Source of the DNA: Glycomyces tritici
Lineage (GTDB): Bacteria > Actinomycetota > Actinomycetes > Mycobacteriales > Micromonosporaceae
Assembly (NCBI RefSeq): GCF_030403505.1
Contig: NZ_JAUEMJ010000003.1
Location: 434,001 to 498,000, forward strand
Reading direction: 5' to 3'
DNA length: 64,000 nucleotides
Part shown: positions 33,341-42,836 of the stretch, in pieces
Layout of the letters: each line of letters begins with the position of its first letter
Position numbering within the stretch: the first letter of the stretch is position 1
Position numbers and translations under genes: made by a program
The notes under the pieces: generated by a model
What the model was told of the DNA's origin: nothing
Databases searched by the model: none
Seen by the model: the letters and a program-made list of their open reading frames with translations, nothing else

Positions 33341-33414
33341 CGCAGAGGCGACGCCCGCCACACCCGTCCGCCGACCGGGCGGCAGGGCGGGGCGAGGCAC
33401 GGCAGGATAGGGGC

Positions 33415-34167
33415 ATGACCGCTACTCTCGTGCTGCTTCGCCACGGCGAAAGCGAATGGAACGCCAAGAACCTCTTCACCGGCTGGGTCGACGTGCGGCT
33501 GTCGGCATCGGGCGAGGACGAGGCCCGCCGCGGCGGGCGGCTGCTCGCCGAGGCCGACCTGCTCCCCGACGTCGTGCACACCTCCCTCCTGCGCCGCGCC
33601 ATCAACACCTCCGAGCTGGCGCTGGCCGAGGCCGGCCGCTCCTGGATCCCCGTGAAGCGCTCCTGGCGCCTCAACGAGCGCCACTACGGTGCGCTGCAGG
33701 GCAAGGACAAGGCCGCGACGCTCGCCGAGTACGGCGAGGAGCAGTTCATGACCTGGCGCCGCTCGTACGACGTGCCGCCGCCCGCGATCGCGGCCGGCTC
33801 CGAGTTCTCCCAGGACGGCGACGCCCGCTACGCCGACCTCGCCCCCGAGATCCTCCCGGCCACCGAGTGCCTCAAGGACGTCCTCGAGCGGATGCTCCCC
33901 TACTGGTACGACGGGATCGTCCCGGACCTGCGGGCCGGGAAGACCGTGCTGGTCGCGGCCCACGGCAACTCGCTGCGGGCGCTCGTGAAGCACCTCGACG
34001 GCATGACCGACGAGGCCGTCGTCAAGCTGAACATCCCCACCGGGATGCCGCTGCGGTACGAGCTGGACGAGACCACGCTGGCGCCGCTCGTTGCCGGCGG
34101 CGAGTACCTCGACCCGGAGGCGGCCGCCGAAGCCGCGGCCAAGGTGGCCGCGCAGGGGAAGAAATAA
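33415..34167 (+). CDS. gpmA: 2,3-bisphosphoglycerate-dependent phosphoglycerate mutase
   Basis: A 250-residue glycolytic enzyme interconverting 3- and 2-phosphoglycerate. [18 protein letters not shown] (about residues 7-24) contains the phosphorylated His10. [26 protein letters not shown] and [15 protein letters not shown] complete the active site. The C-terminus has an Ala-rich extension. Linkage to senX3-regX3 is the standard actinobacterial order. Confidence 0.97.
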   Translation: MTATLVLLRHGESEWNAKNLFTGWVDVRLSASGEDEARRGGRLLAEADLLPDVVHTSLLRRAINTSELALAEAGRSWIPVKRSWRLNERHYGALQGKDKAATLAEYGEEQFMTWRRSYDVPPPAIAAGSEFSQDGDARYADLAPEILPATECLKDVLERMLPYWYDGIVPDLRAGKTVLVAAHGNSLRALVKHLDGMTDEAVVKLNIPTGMPLRYELDETTLAPLVAGGEYLDPEAAAEAAAKVAAQGKK

Positions 34168-34182
34168 GCCTGAATGTGCACT

Positions 34183-34196
34183 CTGCGTTAACGCAG
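34183..34196. promoter_or_regulatory. 14-bp palindrome upstream of senX3
   Basis: CTGCGTTAACGCAG is a perfect palindrome between the gpmA stop and a terminator hairpin, about 60 bp before senX3. It could be an operator; no protein is assigned. Confidence 0.4.
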
Positions 34197-34210
34197 GGTG
34201 ACATCGGTTA

Positions 34211-34235
34211 CGGCCCGGCGTTCGACGCCGGGCCG
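34211..34235 (+). terminator. Terminator of gpmA
   Basis: CGGCCCGGCGT, loop TCG, and ACGCCGGGCCG form an 11-bp stem followed by TTTCGG. It separates gpmA from senX3. Confidence 0.8.
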
Positions 34236-34256
34236 TTTCGGTCCTAGGCTGGGGTC

Positions 34257-35504
34257 GTGGCCCACAATGATTCGTCGCAGCCGCTCGCGTCCCTGCGCAG
34301 AAGCGCAGGTCGCGTCCTCACCGGTCTGGCCGCGGGAGCCGCTTTCGGCGCCGCCGCCTCCGCACTGATGCGCACCCGGCAGCGCGGCGCCCCCCGCCCT
34401 GAAGTCCGCACCGCCCCCGTCGCCGACTCCCGCCCCTGGGAGGCCGCGACCGACCTGCTGCGCACCGGCGTGTGCCTGGTCGACGACCACAACCGCGTCC
34501 TCTACACCAACCGGGCCGCCCGCGACCTGGGCCTGGTGGACGACCATGAGATCGTCTCGCTGACCTTGCGCGCGCTACTGGCCCAGGCCCGCCGCTCCGG
34601 CCGCTACCGGGACGCCGAGATCGAGGTCCCCAAGCAGGTCATGGGCGAGCCGAGCGCGGTGAGCGTGCGCATCACGCCGCTGCCCGACGGCGTGTCCGTG
34701 GCCGAGTTCCAGGACATCTCCGAGCTGCACCGCGTCGAGCGGGTGCGACGCGACTTCGTCGCCAACATCAGCCACGAGCTGAAGACCCCGGTCGGGGCCA
34801 TGCAGATCCTCGCCGAGGCCTTGAAGGACGCCGCGGAGGACCCTGACGCGTCGGCGCGGTTCGCCGCCCGCATCCAGTCCGAGTCCAAGCGCATGAACCA
34901 CCTGGTCTCCGACCTCCTGGAGCTGTCGCGGCTGCAGGGCGCGGAGAAGCTGCCCGACCCCGAGCCCGTGGAGGTCGACCGGATCATCGCCGAGGCCTTC
35001 GACCAGACCCGCATCGCGGCGGAGGAGAAGGGCATCGAGCTCTCCTACTCGGGCGTGCGCGGCGCGGAAGTGCTCGGTTCGGAGTCCCAGTTGGTGACCG
35101 CGGTGAAGAACCTCGTGGGCAACGCCATCTCCTATTCACCTGAGAACACGACCGTCGAGGTCGCCTCCTCCATCGCCTCCCCCACGGGGCATCTGGCGGG
35201 GGTCAAGATGGTGTGCATCGCCGTACGCGACCAGGGGATCGGCATTCCCGCCGAGGAGCTGGACCGCATCTTCGAACGCTTCTACCGCGTCGATGCGGCC
35301 CGCTCGCGTTCCACGGGCGGCACCGGCCTCGGCCTGGCGATCGTCAAGCATGTGGCGGTCAATCACGGGGGTAGGGTCGAAGTGTCCAGTATGCCCGAAG
35401 CCGGATCAGTGTTTACCTTGATGTTGCCTGCTCGTTCCCTTCCGTCCGACGCCACGGCACCGGAATCGGATGCAATCGGAACATCCCAGCAAGCCGGCCT
35501 GTAG
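34257..35504 (+). CDS. senX3: Sensor histidine kinase SenX3
   Basis: A 415-residue kinase. There is one clear hydrophobic segment (about residues 17-38), a PAS-like region (about 60-160), the H-box FVANISHELKTPVGAM with His about 173, and an HATPase domain with N, G1 and G2 boxes (NLVGNAISYSP, DQGIGIP, GGTGLGLAIVKH). It senses phosphate supply together with RegX3 in mycobacteria and streptomycetes (PhoR). It starts with GTG. Mycobacterial SenX3 has two N-terminal helices; only one is evident here. regX3 follows after 12 bp. Confidence 0.93.
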   Translation: MAHNDSSQPLASLRRSAGRVLTGLAAGAAFGAAASALMRTRQRGAPRPEVRTAPVADSRPWEAATDLLRTGVCLVDDHNRVLYTNRAARDLGLVDDHEIVSLTLRALLAQARRSGRYRDAEIEVPKQVMGEPSAVSVRITPLPDGVSVAEFQDISELHRVERVRRDFVANISHELKTPVGAMQILAEALKDAAEDPDASARFAARIQSESKRMNHLVSDLLELSRLQGAEKLPDPEPVEVDRIIAEAFDQTRIAAEEKGIELSYSGVRGAEVLGSESQLVTAVKNLVGNAISYSPENTTVEVASSIASPTGHLAGVKMVCIAVRDQGIGIPAEELDRIFERFYRVDAARSRSTGGTGLGLAIVKHVAVNHGGRVEVSSMPEAGSVFTLMLPARSLPSDATAPESDAIGTSQQAGL

Positions 35505-35516
35505 AAAGATTCACTT

Positions 35517-36203
35517 ATGACCCGCGTTCTCGTAGTTGAAGACGAGGAATCGTTCTCCGATGCCCTCTCCTACATGCTCCGCAAGGAGGGCTTCGAGGTG
35601 GCCGTCGCCGCCGATGGCGACGCCGCCATCAAGGAGTACGAGCGCGCCGGGGCGGACGTGGTCCTGCTCGACCTGATGCTGCCCGAGAAGTCGGGCACCG
35701 AGGTGTGCCGCGAGCTGCGGGCCCACTCGAACGTGCCGATCATCATGGTCACCGCCCGCGACTCCGAGGTCGACAAGGTGGTGGGCCTGGAGCTGGGCGC
35801 GGACGACTACATCACCAAGCCCTACTCCTCCCGCGAGCTCGTGGCCCGCATCCGCGCGGTGCTGCGCCGCTCGGCCGAGCCGGACGACCCGATCGTCACC
35901 GTGCTCGAGGCCGGACCCGTGCGCATGGACGTCGACCGCCACACCGTCACCGTGAACAGCAGTGACGTGCAGCTGCCGCTCAAGGAGTTCGAGCTCCTGG
36001 AGATGCTGCTGCGCAACGCCGGGCGCGTGCTCACCCGCGGCCAGCTCATCGACCGCGTCTGGGGCGCGAACTACGTGGGCGACACCAAGACCCTCGACGT
36101 GCACGTCAAGCGCCTGCGCTCCAAGATCGAGCCCGAGCCGGGCAAGCCCCGCCACCTAGTTACGGTCCGCGGCCTCGGTTACAAGTTCGACCCGCACGCG
36201 TAG
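35517..36203 (+). CDS. regX3: Response regulator RegX3 (OmpR/PhoB family)
   Basis: A 228-residue regulator. The receiver domain has the acidic pair E8/D9, phospho-acceptor D52 (VVLLDLMLP) and the conserved Lys in KPYSSREL. The C-terminal winged helix has LLEMLLRNAGRVLTRGQLIDRVWG and KRLRSKIE. It activates phosphate-starvation genes when phosphorylated by SenX3. A PHO-box-like repeat lies only 14 bp after its stop codon, in front of the aldo-keto reductase gene. Confidence 0.95.
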   Translation: MTRVLVVEDEESFSDALSYMLRKEGFEVAVAADGDAAIKEYERAGADVVLLDLMLPEKSGTEVCRELRAHSNVPIIMVTARDSEVDKVVGLELGADDYITKPYSSRELVARIRAVLRRSAEPDDPIVTVLEAGPVRMDVDRHTVTVNSSDVQLPLKEFELLEMLLRNAGRVLTRGQLIDRVWGANYVGDTKTLDVHVKRLRSKIEPEPGKPRHLVTVRGLGYKFDPHA

Positions 36204-36216
36204 GGCGCCGAGGCGG

Positions 36217-36253
36217 ATTCACCCGCCGTTCACCCTTCCGGATCCTATAGGAT
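36217..36253 (+). promoter_or_regulatory. PHO-box-like direct repeat plus -10 and ATCCTATAGGAT palindrome
   Basis: Two adjacent 11-nt units, ATTCACCCGCC (36217-36227) and GTTCACCCTTC (36228-36238), match the GTTCACC-type direct repeat recognised by PhoP/RegX3 in actinobacteria. Ten bases downstream lies TAGGAT (36248-36253), a plausible -10. It is part of the perfect palindrome ATCCTATAGGAT (36242-36253), which also occurs before the GH95 gene at 60168-60179. The repeat occupies the -35 position, as expected for an activator-dependent promoter. Confidence 0.6.
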
Positions 36254-36322
36254 GTATGGCGCAGACCCCAAGGAATACGATTGCCGAGTCGGTTCAGCGG
36301 CTCCGGTGGATAGGCTGCACTC

Positions 36323-37318
<996 letters not shown>

Positions 37319-37341
37319 CACCGCCTCCAGGCAGCGTCAGG

Positions 37342-37364
37342 CCCGCGGGATCGAATCCCGCGGG
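37342..37364. terminator. Terminator between AKR and hsp20
   Basis: CCCGCGGGAT, loop CGA, and ATCCCGCGGG form a 10-bp stem between convergent genes. Confidence 0.8.
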
Positions 37365-37371
37365 TCTCTCA

Positions 37372-37818
37372 CTATGTGACCTCGATCTTCTTGTGGCCCG
37401 CGGCCGCGGTCTTCGGGACGGTCAGGCACAAGACGCCGTTGGTGAGTTCGGCGGTGCACCCGCCCGCGTCGATCGCGTGCGGCAGGCGCAGGATGAGCTC
37501 GAACGCTCCGGAGTGCCTCGACACCCGGCGCGCGACCCCTTCAACGTGCTCCAACTTCTTGCACTCGCCGCTCACCGTGAGCTCCTGGCCCTCGATGTCG
37601 ACCATGACGTCCTCTTTCTCGACCCCGGGAAGGTCGATGTCGACGTGGTACTCCTGGTCGTTCTCGGTCACGTCGGCCATAGGCGTCCAGGCCTCCCCGC
37701 CCGCCTCGAGCGGCGAGTAGTACGGGCCCATCATTCGGTTCATGTAAGCGGTGAAATCATCGATGAGGTTGATCGCGTCGGCCCCCATCGCGTTCCTCCG
37801 CGCCGGCAGCTGAGTCAT
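37372..37818 (-). CDS. Hsp20/alpha-crystallin small heat-shock protein
   Basis: A 148-residue chaperone that holds unfolded proteins. The alpha-crystallin domain spans about residues 48-140 (MADVTENDQEYHVDIDLPGVEKEDV, then LTVSGE and the ELTNGVLCLTVPK C-terminal strand). The IxI/V-like tail ends KKIEVT. The start ATG 37818 has GGAGAC upstream. I saw no CIRCE, HAIR or RheA-type operator in the upstream ~90 bases. Confidence 0.92.
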   Translation of the reverse strand: MTQLPARRNAMGADAINLIDDFTAYMNRMMGPYYSPLEAGGEAWTPMADVTENDQEYHVDIDLPGVEKEDVMVDIEGQELTVSGECKKLEHVEGVARRVSRHSGAFELILRLPHAIDAGGCTAELTNGVLCLTVPKTAAAGHKKIEVT

Positions 37819-38119
37819 GACGGTCTCCTGTCCTCTCGTGGCGCATGCCTCGGACGACAGACGCCCGTTCCGGGATTCCCTCTGCCGGCGCCCGGAAACC
37901 CCCCGCCGGAGGCGGCGACGATCGCGCGGGGAACGGCAGGAGGCGGGCGGTTGACCTGGGCCTTTGCCGAAGGGGCGCGTGCCCGCCCGCCCCGTTCGCC
38001 ACCGGCGACTGGAGGAGCCCGCGGAGCGCCGCCGACAGTACCTGGGTATGACACCGCGTCACGGAATATCCGCCCCGAGTCGGAAGTCCGATCCGTCACG
38101 GGAAACTACGATTCGGGGC
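37819..38119. other. Divergent intergenic region hsp20/PH-domain gene
   Basis: 301 GC-rich bases without a gene. No recognised heat-shock operator or clear promoter was found. Confidence 0.4.
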
Positions 38120-38617
38120 ATGACCACGTCAAGGACAACGTTGCGTCCGCCCCAGCACCAGTTCGACCCCCGCGTGAAACCCTGGTGGCGCACCCAGATC
38201 GCCATCGCCACCGCCGTGCTCGCCCTCCCGCTCGCCGTGCTCGGCATCCTCATCGCCCCCGCCCGCATCTGGCTCCTCGGCCCGGCCGCCGCCATCGCCG
38301 TGATCGGCCTCGCCTCCCTTGCGACCCTGCCGGTCTGGTGGCACCGCGTCCACCGCTGGGAGGTCACCGACACCGCCGTCTACACCCTCACCGGCTATTT
38401 CTGGCGCACCTGGCGCATCGCCCCGATGTCCCGCATCCAGACCGTCGACACCACGCAGGGACCGCTCCAGCGCTCGTTCGGGCTCTCCACCCTGGTCGTG
38501 ACCACCGCGTCCTCCGCCGGGGAGATCAAACTCGAAGGGCTCGAACAGGACCAGGCCGCCGCACTCGCCGAACGCCTCACCGAGCTCACCGACGCCACCC
38601 CCGGGGACGCGACATGA
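38120..38617 (+). CDS. PH-domain membrane protein (YdbS-like, bPH2/DUF304)
   Basis: A 165-residue protein with two hydrophobic segments (about residues 29-70) followed by a bacterial PH domain (WEVTDTAVYTLTGYFWRTWRIAPMSRIQTVDTTQGPLQRSFGL). ATG 38120 is chosen. Its stop overlaps the next start as ATGA, so the two PH-domain proteins are coupled, as in the ydbS-ydbT pair of Bacillus and actinobacteria. That pair has been linked to resistance to some bacteriocins in Bacillus; the function here is unknown. Confidence 0.85.
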   Translation: MTTSRTTLRPPQHQFDPRVKPWWRTQIAIATAVLALPLAVLGILIAPARIWLLGPAAAIAVIGLASLATLPVWWHRVHRWEVTDTAVYTLTGYFWRTWRIAPMSRIQTVDTTQGPLQRSFGLSTLVVTTASSAGEIKLEGLEQDQAAALAERLTELTDATPGDAT

Positions 38618-40170
38618 GCGACCTCCCCGCCGGCACCGACGACCGCACCGCCGCCGAAACCGACACCCCCTGGCTGCGCCTCCACCGCGACGGCCTCAAA
38701 TCCACCGCCCTCTCCATGGCCGGCGTCATGGTCGGCGCCGGCACGCCCGCCGCGATCGCCATCGCCTCGGGCACCTCCTGGCCGATCGCCCTCGCCTGGG
38801 TCGTGCCCGGCGCCGCGCTCATCATCGGCGCGGTCGTCGCGTTCGAGGCCGTGCGCCTGCGCACCACCCGGTACCGCGTCACCGCCACCCGCGTCGAGAT
38901 GCACACCGGGCTCCTCTTCAAACGCCGCCGCTCCCTTGCGCGCGAACGCATCCGCTCCGTCGACCTCGCCGCCAACCCGCTCGAGCGGGTCTTCGGACTC
39001 ACCAAGGTCAAGGTCGGCACCGGCGAGACCGGCAGCGGATCGGGCTCCACCACCGAGCAGACGCTCACGCTCGACTCCGTCCACCGCACCGAGGCCGACC
39101 GGCTCCGGCAGGAGCTGCTGCGCCGCGGCGCCGCCGCCTCCGAGCTCGACACCGAAGGGCGCCTTGCCACCTGGGAACCCGGCTGGCTCAAGTACGCGCC
39201 CCTGTCGTTCCTCACCCCGATGCTCGCGGGCGTCACCGTCGGCGCCGTCTTCCAGGTCTCCGACTGGTTCGGCCGGGGCGGCCTGCCCGTCGAGGTCACC
39301 GCCGACCTGGTCGAGGCGTACGGCGCGTGGACCGTGCTCGGCGGCGGCCTCGCCGCGCTCCTGGTCCTCGGCGCGATCGCAAGCCTCGTACTGCAAGGCG
39401 AGGCGTGGTGGAACCACCGCCTCGACCGCGAACCCGGCGGCACGCTGCGAGTGCGCCGCGGCCTCATGATCGCGCGCTCGCTCAGCCTCGAAGAGGAGCG
39501 CATCCGCGGCATCGAGATCGTCGAACCGCTCGGCGTGCGCACCGCGGGCGCCGGACGCCTCGACGTGGTCGCGATCGGCCTCAAGACCGACCAGGAGGGC
39601 AGCGACCTCAGCACCCTGGTTCCCGCTGCGCCCCTTGCCAAGACGCTCGCCGCCGCCGAAGCGGTGGTCGGCCCGCTCGCGACCGGCCTCACCCCGCACC
39701 CGAGGACCGCGCTGCACCGCCGGCTGCGCTGGGCGGCGGCGACCGTCGTGGTCGTGGCGGTACTGGCGACCGCGGCCCATCTGCTGTGGGCGATGCCCGC
39801 GCTGCTCAGTGCCGCCGTCGTCCTGGCCGCCGTCTCGACCTCGGCGTTCGCCGTGTGGACGGCCTTCGACTCGTACGCGTCCCTCGGCCACGCGGCCGGG
39901 CCGCGCTACCTGGTCTCACGGCGCGGCAGCACCCGCCGCGCCACCGTCCACCTCGACCGCTCCGGGATCATCGGCTGGCGCCTCCAGCAGTCGGTGTTCC
40001 AGCGGCGCATGGGCCTCATGACCCTGGACGCGACCACCGCCGCGGGCAAGGGCCACTACGCGGTCATCGACGCCGACGAGCACGAGATCCTCGACTTCGC
40101 CGACGGCACCGTGCCGGACCTGCTGCGGCCCTTCCTCATCAGGGACTCGGTCAGGGACTCAGCGGAATGA
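38614..40170 (+). CDS. PH-domain membrane protein (YdbT-like)
   Basis: A 518-residue membrane protein with three PH (bPH2) modules (the first near residues 85-140, the second near 265-330, the third near 425-480), separated by pairs of transmembrane helices. Start ATG 38614. It forms a two-gene unit with the YdbS-like gene. The 3' end overlaps the convergent FAD-reductase gene by 12 bp (40159-40170), so the two mRNAs are antisense at their tails. Confidence 0.85.
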   Translation: MSDLPAGTDDRTAAETDTPWLRLHRDGLKSTALSMAGVMVGAGTPAAIAIASGTSWPIALAWVVPGAALIIGAVVAFEAVRLRTTRYRVTATRVEMHTGLLFKRRRSLARERIRSVDLAANPLERVFGLTKVKVGTGETGSGSGSTTEQTLTLDSVHRTEADRLRQELLRRGAAASELDTEGRLATWEPGWLKYAPLSFLTPMLAGVTVGAVFQVSDWFGRGGLPVEVTADLVEAYGAWTVLGGGLAALLVLGAIASLVLQGEAWWNHRLDREPGGTLRVRRGLMIARSLSLEEERIRGIEIVEPLGVRTAGAGRLDVVAIGLKTDQEGSDLSTLVPAAPLAKTLAAAEAVVGPLATGLTPHPRTALHRRLRWAAATVVVVAVLATAAHLLWAMPALLSAAVVLAAVSTSAFAVWTAFDSYASLGHAAGPRYLVSRRGSTRRATVHLDRSGIIGWRLQQSVFQRRMGLMTLDATTAAGKGHYAVIDADEHEILDFADGTVPDLLRPFLIRDSVRDSAE

Positions 40171-41379
40171 CTGCAGGTCGGCCTGGGACGGCGGTTCGGG
40201 GGCGCGGATGAGCGCCTCGACCTCGGCCATGCGGTCCCAGGTGTTCACGGCCATGCCCGCGAGCACGCGCCCGGCCCTGGTCCAGAACGCCACGAACTCG
40301 AGGGACTCGATCGATCCGGAGACGACGACCTCGTCGTAGTCGTCCGGGCCGGACACGAACCCGAGGTACTCCATGCCGAGGTCGTACTGGTCGGTGAAGA
40401 AGTACGGCAGCTTGTCGTACGGCGACTCGTCCCCGAGCATCGCCTTCGCGGCGTGCGGGCCGGAGTCGAGCGCGGTCTGCCAGTGCTCCACCCGGACCGG
40501 CCGTCCGTAGTGGACGGACGGGATGCTCGCCACATCGCCGGCGGCCCACACGTCCGGGCCGCTGGTGCGCAGCGTCCCGTCCACGGCGATCCCCCCGCCG
40601 AGATCCTTGGCGCGCAGGTTGATCCCGGCCTCGACGGCCAGGCCGATGTTGGGCGTGGCCCCGACCGCCAGGAGCACCGCGTCGGCCGCGACCCTGCGCC
40701 CGTCGTCGGTCTCGACGCCGACCGCGCGCCCGTCCTGGCCGAGGATCTTCGCGACCTGCGTGCGCCGCAGCAACTCCACACCGTGGTCGGTGTGCAGGCG
40801 CGCGAACACGAGCCCCATCTCCGGGCCGAGCACGCGTTCGAGCGGCTGCGCCCCGAGCCCGAACACGGTGACCTCGCGGCCGAGCTGCCGCGCCGAAGCG
40901 GCGACCTCCATGCCGATCCAGCCGTCGCCGACGATCGCGACGCGCTCGGCGTCCTTGATCGCCGCGTGCAGCAGATCCGACTGCTCGACGGTGCGCAGCA
41001 GGTGCACGCCCTGGAGGTCCGCGCCGGGGATCGGCAGCGGGCGGGGGCTCGAGCCGGTGGCGATGAGCAGCTTCTTGTAGTCGAGCACGGACCCGTCGGC
41101 CAGGGTCAGCCGCCGCCCGGCCGGGTCGAGGCCGGTGGCGGGCTCGCCGGTGCGCAGCTCGGCGTTCTGGGCGTACCAGTCCTCGTCGACGGTGAACACC
41201 GACGAGCGGTCGGCCTCCCCGCGCAGGTAGTCCTTCGAAAGCGGCGGCCGCTCGTACGGGCGGTGGGCCTCCCCCGTGACCACCACGAGATCGCCCTCGA
41301 ACCCCTCGTCGCGCAAGGTCTGCGCGGCCTTCGAGGCGGCCAGGCCACCCCCGACGATGACGTACGGCGAGTTGCTCAC
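40159..41379 (-). CDS. FAD-dependent ferredoxin-type reductase
   Basis: A 406-residue flavoprotein of the rhodocoxin/putidaredoxin reductase type. The FAD motif YVIVGGGLAASKAAQTLRDEG lies at the N-terminus, the NAD(P)H motif AIVGDGWIGMEVA near residue 150, the ATG segment LLIATGSSPRPL, and VWAAGDVASIP near 290. GTG 41379 is preferred because GGAGGA precedes it. It passes electrons from NAD(P)H to a small ferredoxin; no ferredoxin or P450 gene is adjacent, so the partner is elsewhere. Confidence 0.9.
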   Translation of the reverse strand: MSNSPYVIVGGGLAASKAAQTLRDEGFEGDLVVVTGEAHRPYERPPLSKDYLRGEADRSSVFTVDEDWYAQNAELRTGEPATGLDPAGRRLTLADGSVLDYKKLLIATGSSPRPLPIPGADLQGVHLLRTVEQSDLLHAAIKDAERVAIVGDGWIGMEVAASARQLGREVTVFGLGAQPLERVLGPEMGLVFARLHTDHGVELLRRTQVAKILGQDGRAVGVETDDGRRVAADAVLLAVGATPNIGLAVEAGINLRAKDLGGGIAVDGTLRTSGPDVWAAGDVASIPSVHYGRPVRVEHWQTALDSGPHAAKAMLGDESPYDKLPYFFTDQYDLGMEYLGFVSGPDDYDEVVVSGSIESLEFVAFWTRAGRVLAGMAVNTWDRMAEVEALIRAPEPPSQADLQSFR

Positions 41380-41536
41380 GATCTTCCTCCGGCACGATAG
41401 GCGGCGGTTCGGCCCCATTCTCCCGCGTTCAGGCGCAGCAGGGCCCGTTCAGCGGATTCCCGCCGCCACCGCCCGCAATCCCCCGCAGGAGCGAATCTCG
41501 CTCGCTTCAGGCGCCGCTTCTTGGCAAGCTGGCCCG

Positions 41537-42346
41537 ATGACCGAGAACCCCGACCACACCGAGCACGGCGACGCCGCGATCGCCCGCAGCGGCGAGATCC
41601 TGCGCACCGAGGTCGGCTCGGGCCTGCACGGCATCGCGATCGCCGGGACCGACGACCACGACGAGATGGGCGTCTTCATCGAACCGCCCGAATGCGCCGT
41701 CGGCCTGCGCGGCCCGATGGACCACTACGTGTGGCGGACCCAGCCCGAAGGGCACCGCTCCTCGCACGGCGACACCGACCTGGTCATGTACTCGCTGCGG
41801 AAGTTCCTCAAACTCGCCATCGCGGGGAACCCCACGATCCTGCTGCCGCTCTTCGCCCCCGAGGCATCGGTCTACGTGGCCACCGAATTCGGCGCGGAAC
41901 TGCGCGACCTCGCGCCCGCGTTCCTCTCGCAGCACGCGGTCGAGCGGTTCGTCGGCTACCTCGACGGCCAGACCGACCTCCTGCTCGGGCGGGGCCGCCA
42001 GGGTTCGCTGCCGAACCGTCCCGAGCTGGTCGAGCGGTACGGCTACGACGTCAAGTACGCCTCGCACGCGCTCCGCCTCGGCCTGCAGGGCCTCGAGATC
42101 GCCGAGCACGCCCGGCTCACCCTGCCGATGCCCGACGCCGACCGCGAGCGGGTCCTGCATGTGAAGTCCGGCGGCGTCGCCGAACTTGACACGGTGCTCG
42201 CCGAGATCGCCGCGATCCGGGCCCGCATCGTCGCGCTCCTGGAATCGGGCGCGACGGCGCTGCCCGCCGCGCCCGACACCGACCGCGTCTCGGCCTGGTC
42301 GATCGACGCCCATCGCCGCCACTGGCACGCGAACCACGGCTTCTAG
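41537..42346 (+). CDS. DNA polymerase beta-superfamily nucleotidyltransferase (phage/RlaP type)
   Basis: A 269-residue nucleotidyltransferase. The active-site signature GSGLHG...TDDHDEMGVFIEPPE (about residues 28-52) gives the GS and the DxD-like acidic metal ligands of the pol-beta fold. The SLRKFLKLAIAGNPTILLPLF and RYGYDVKYASHALRLGLQG blocks match a family common in actinobacteriophages and related to nucleotidyltransferases of RNA-repair cassettes. Convergent to it, 37 bp away, are a Pnkp-type 3'-phosphatase and a P-loop kinase. The start is ATG 41537. The substrate is not known. Confidence 0.82.
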   Translation: MTENPDHTEHGDAAIARSGEILRTEVGSGLHGIAIAGTDDHDEMGVFIEPPECAVGLRGPMDHYVWRTQPEGHRSSHGDTDLVMYSLRKFLKLAIAGNPTILLPLFAPEASVYVATEFGAELRDLAPAFLSQHAVERFVGYLDGQTDLLLGRGRQGSLPNRPELVERYGYDVKYASHALRLGLQGLEIAEHARLTLPMPDADRERVLHVKSGGVAELDTVLAEIAAIRARIVALLESGATALPAAPDTDRVSAWSIDAHRRHWHANHGF

Positions 42347-42383
42347 TTCCGGGCCCCGCTTCTCGGGGCCCGGGACCGAGCCG

Positions 42384-42806
42384 TCAGAAGTCGCCGTAGG
42401 CGACCTGCAGGCAGGTCAGACCGAGCTCCTCGCGCCACATGCGCACGACCTGGTCCCGGTCGTCGATCACGCAGAGGACCTCGCGGTGCGCCAGGTGCCG
42501 CTCGTACAGTTCGCGCTTCACTGTGGAGTCGCGGCGGCTGTCGCCGGACTTGCGCATGTGCAGCTCGGCGTCCGCCAGGCCGACATGCCGTTTGAGCCAG
42601 GTCAGCGTCTCGGTGCGGCACACCTCGTCCCGGCCGGACATGAACACGATCTTGTGCCCGGCCTGGGCCAGCGCCTGCACCACCGAGATCACGGCCGGGT
42701 TCGGGGCGTCCTCGCCGACCCGGTGGAAATGAAACGGCGACCGGGGCTTCTCACCGAGTCGAAGCGCGACGGTCCCGTCGATGTCGACGATCACGACCTG
42801 CGTCAT
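42384..42806 (-). CDS. T4 Pnkp-like polynucleotide 3'-phosphatase (HAD)
   Basis: A 140-residue HAD phosphatase consisting only of the phosphatase half of T4 polynucleotide kinase-phosphatase. Motif I is DIDGT (about residues 8-12). HRVGEDAPNPAVISVV, FMSGRDEVCRTETLTWL, MRKSGDSRRDSTVKRELYE and VIDDRDQVVRMWREELGLTCLQVAYGDF are near-canonical. It is expected to remove 2',3'-cyclic or 3'-phosphates from broken RNA or DNA ends. No kinase domain is attached; a separate P-loop kinase gene lies 30 bp upstream in the same direction. Confidence 0.88.
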   Translation of the reverse strand: MTQVVIVDIDGTVALRLGEKPRSPFHFHRVGEDAPNPAVISVVQALAQAGHKIVFMSGRDEVCRTETLTWLKRHVGLADAELHMRKSGDSRRDSTVKRELYERHLAHREVLCVIDDRDQVVRMWREELGLTCLQVAYGDF

Positions 42807-42836
42807 GGGGTTCCTTCCAAGGGGGTTCCGGGGGCT

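Noticed and set aside
37819..37910. CIRCE, HAIR or RheA operator upstream of hsp20
   Set aside because: No matching inverted repeat was found in the region.
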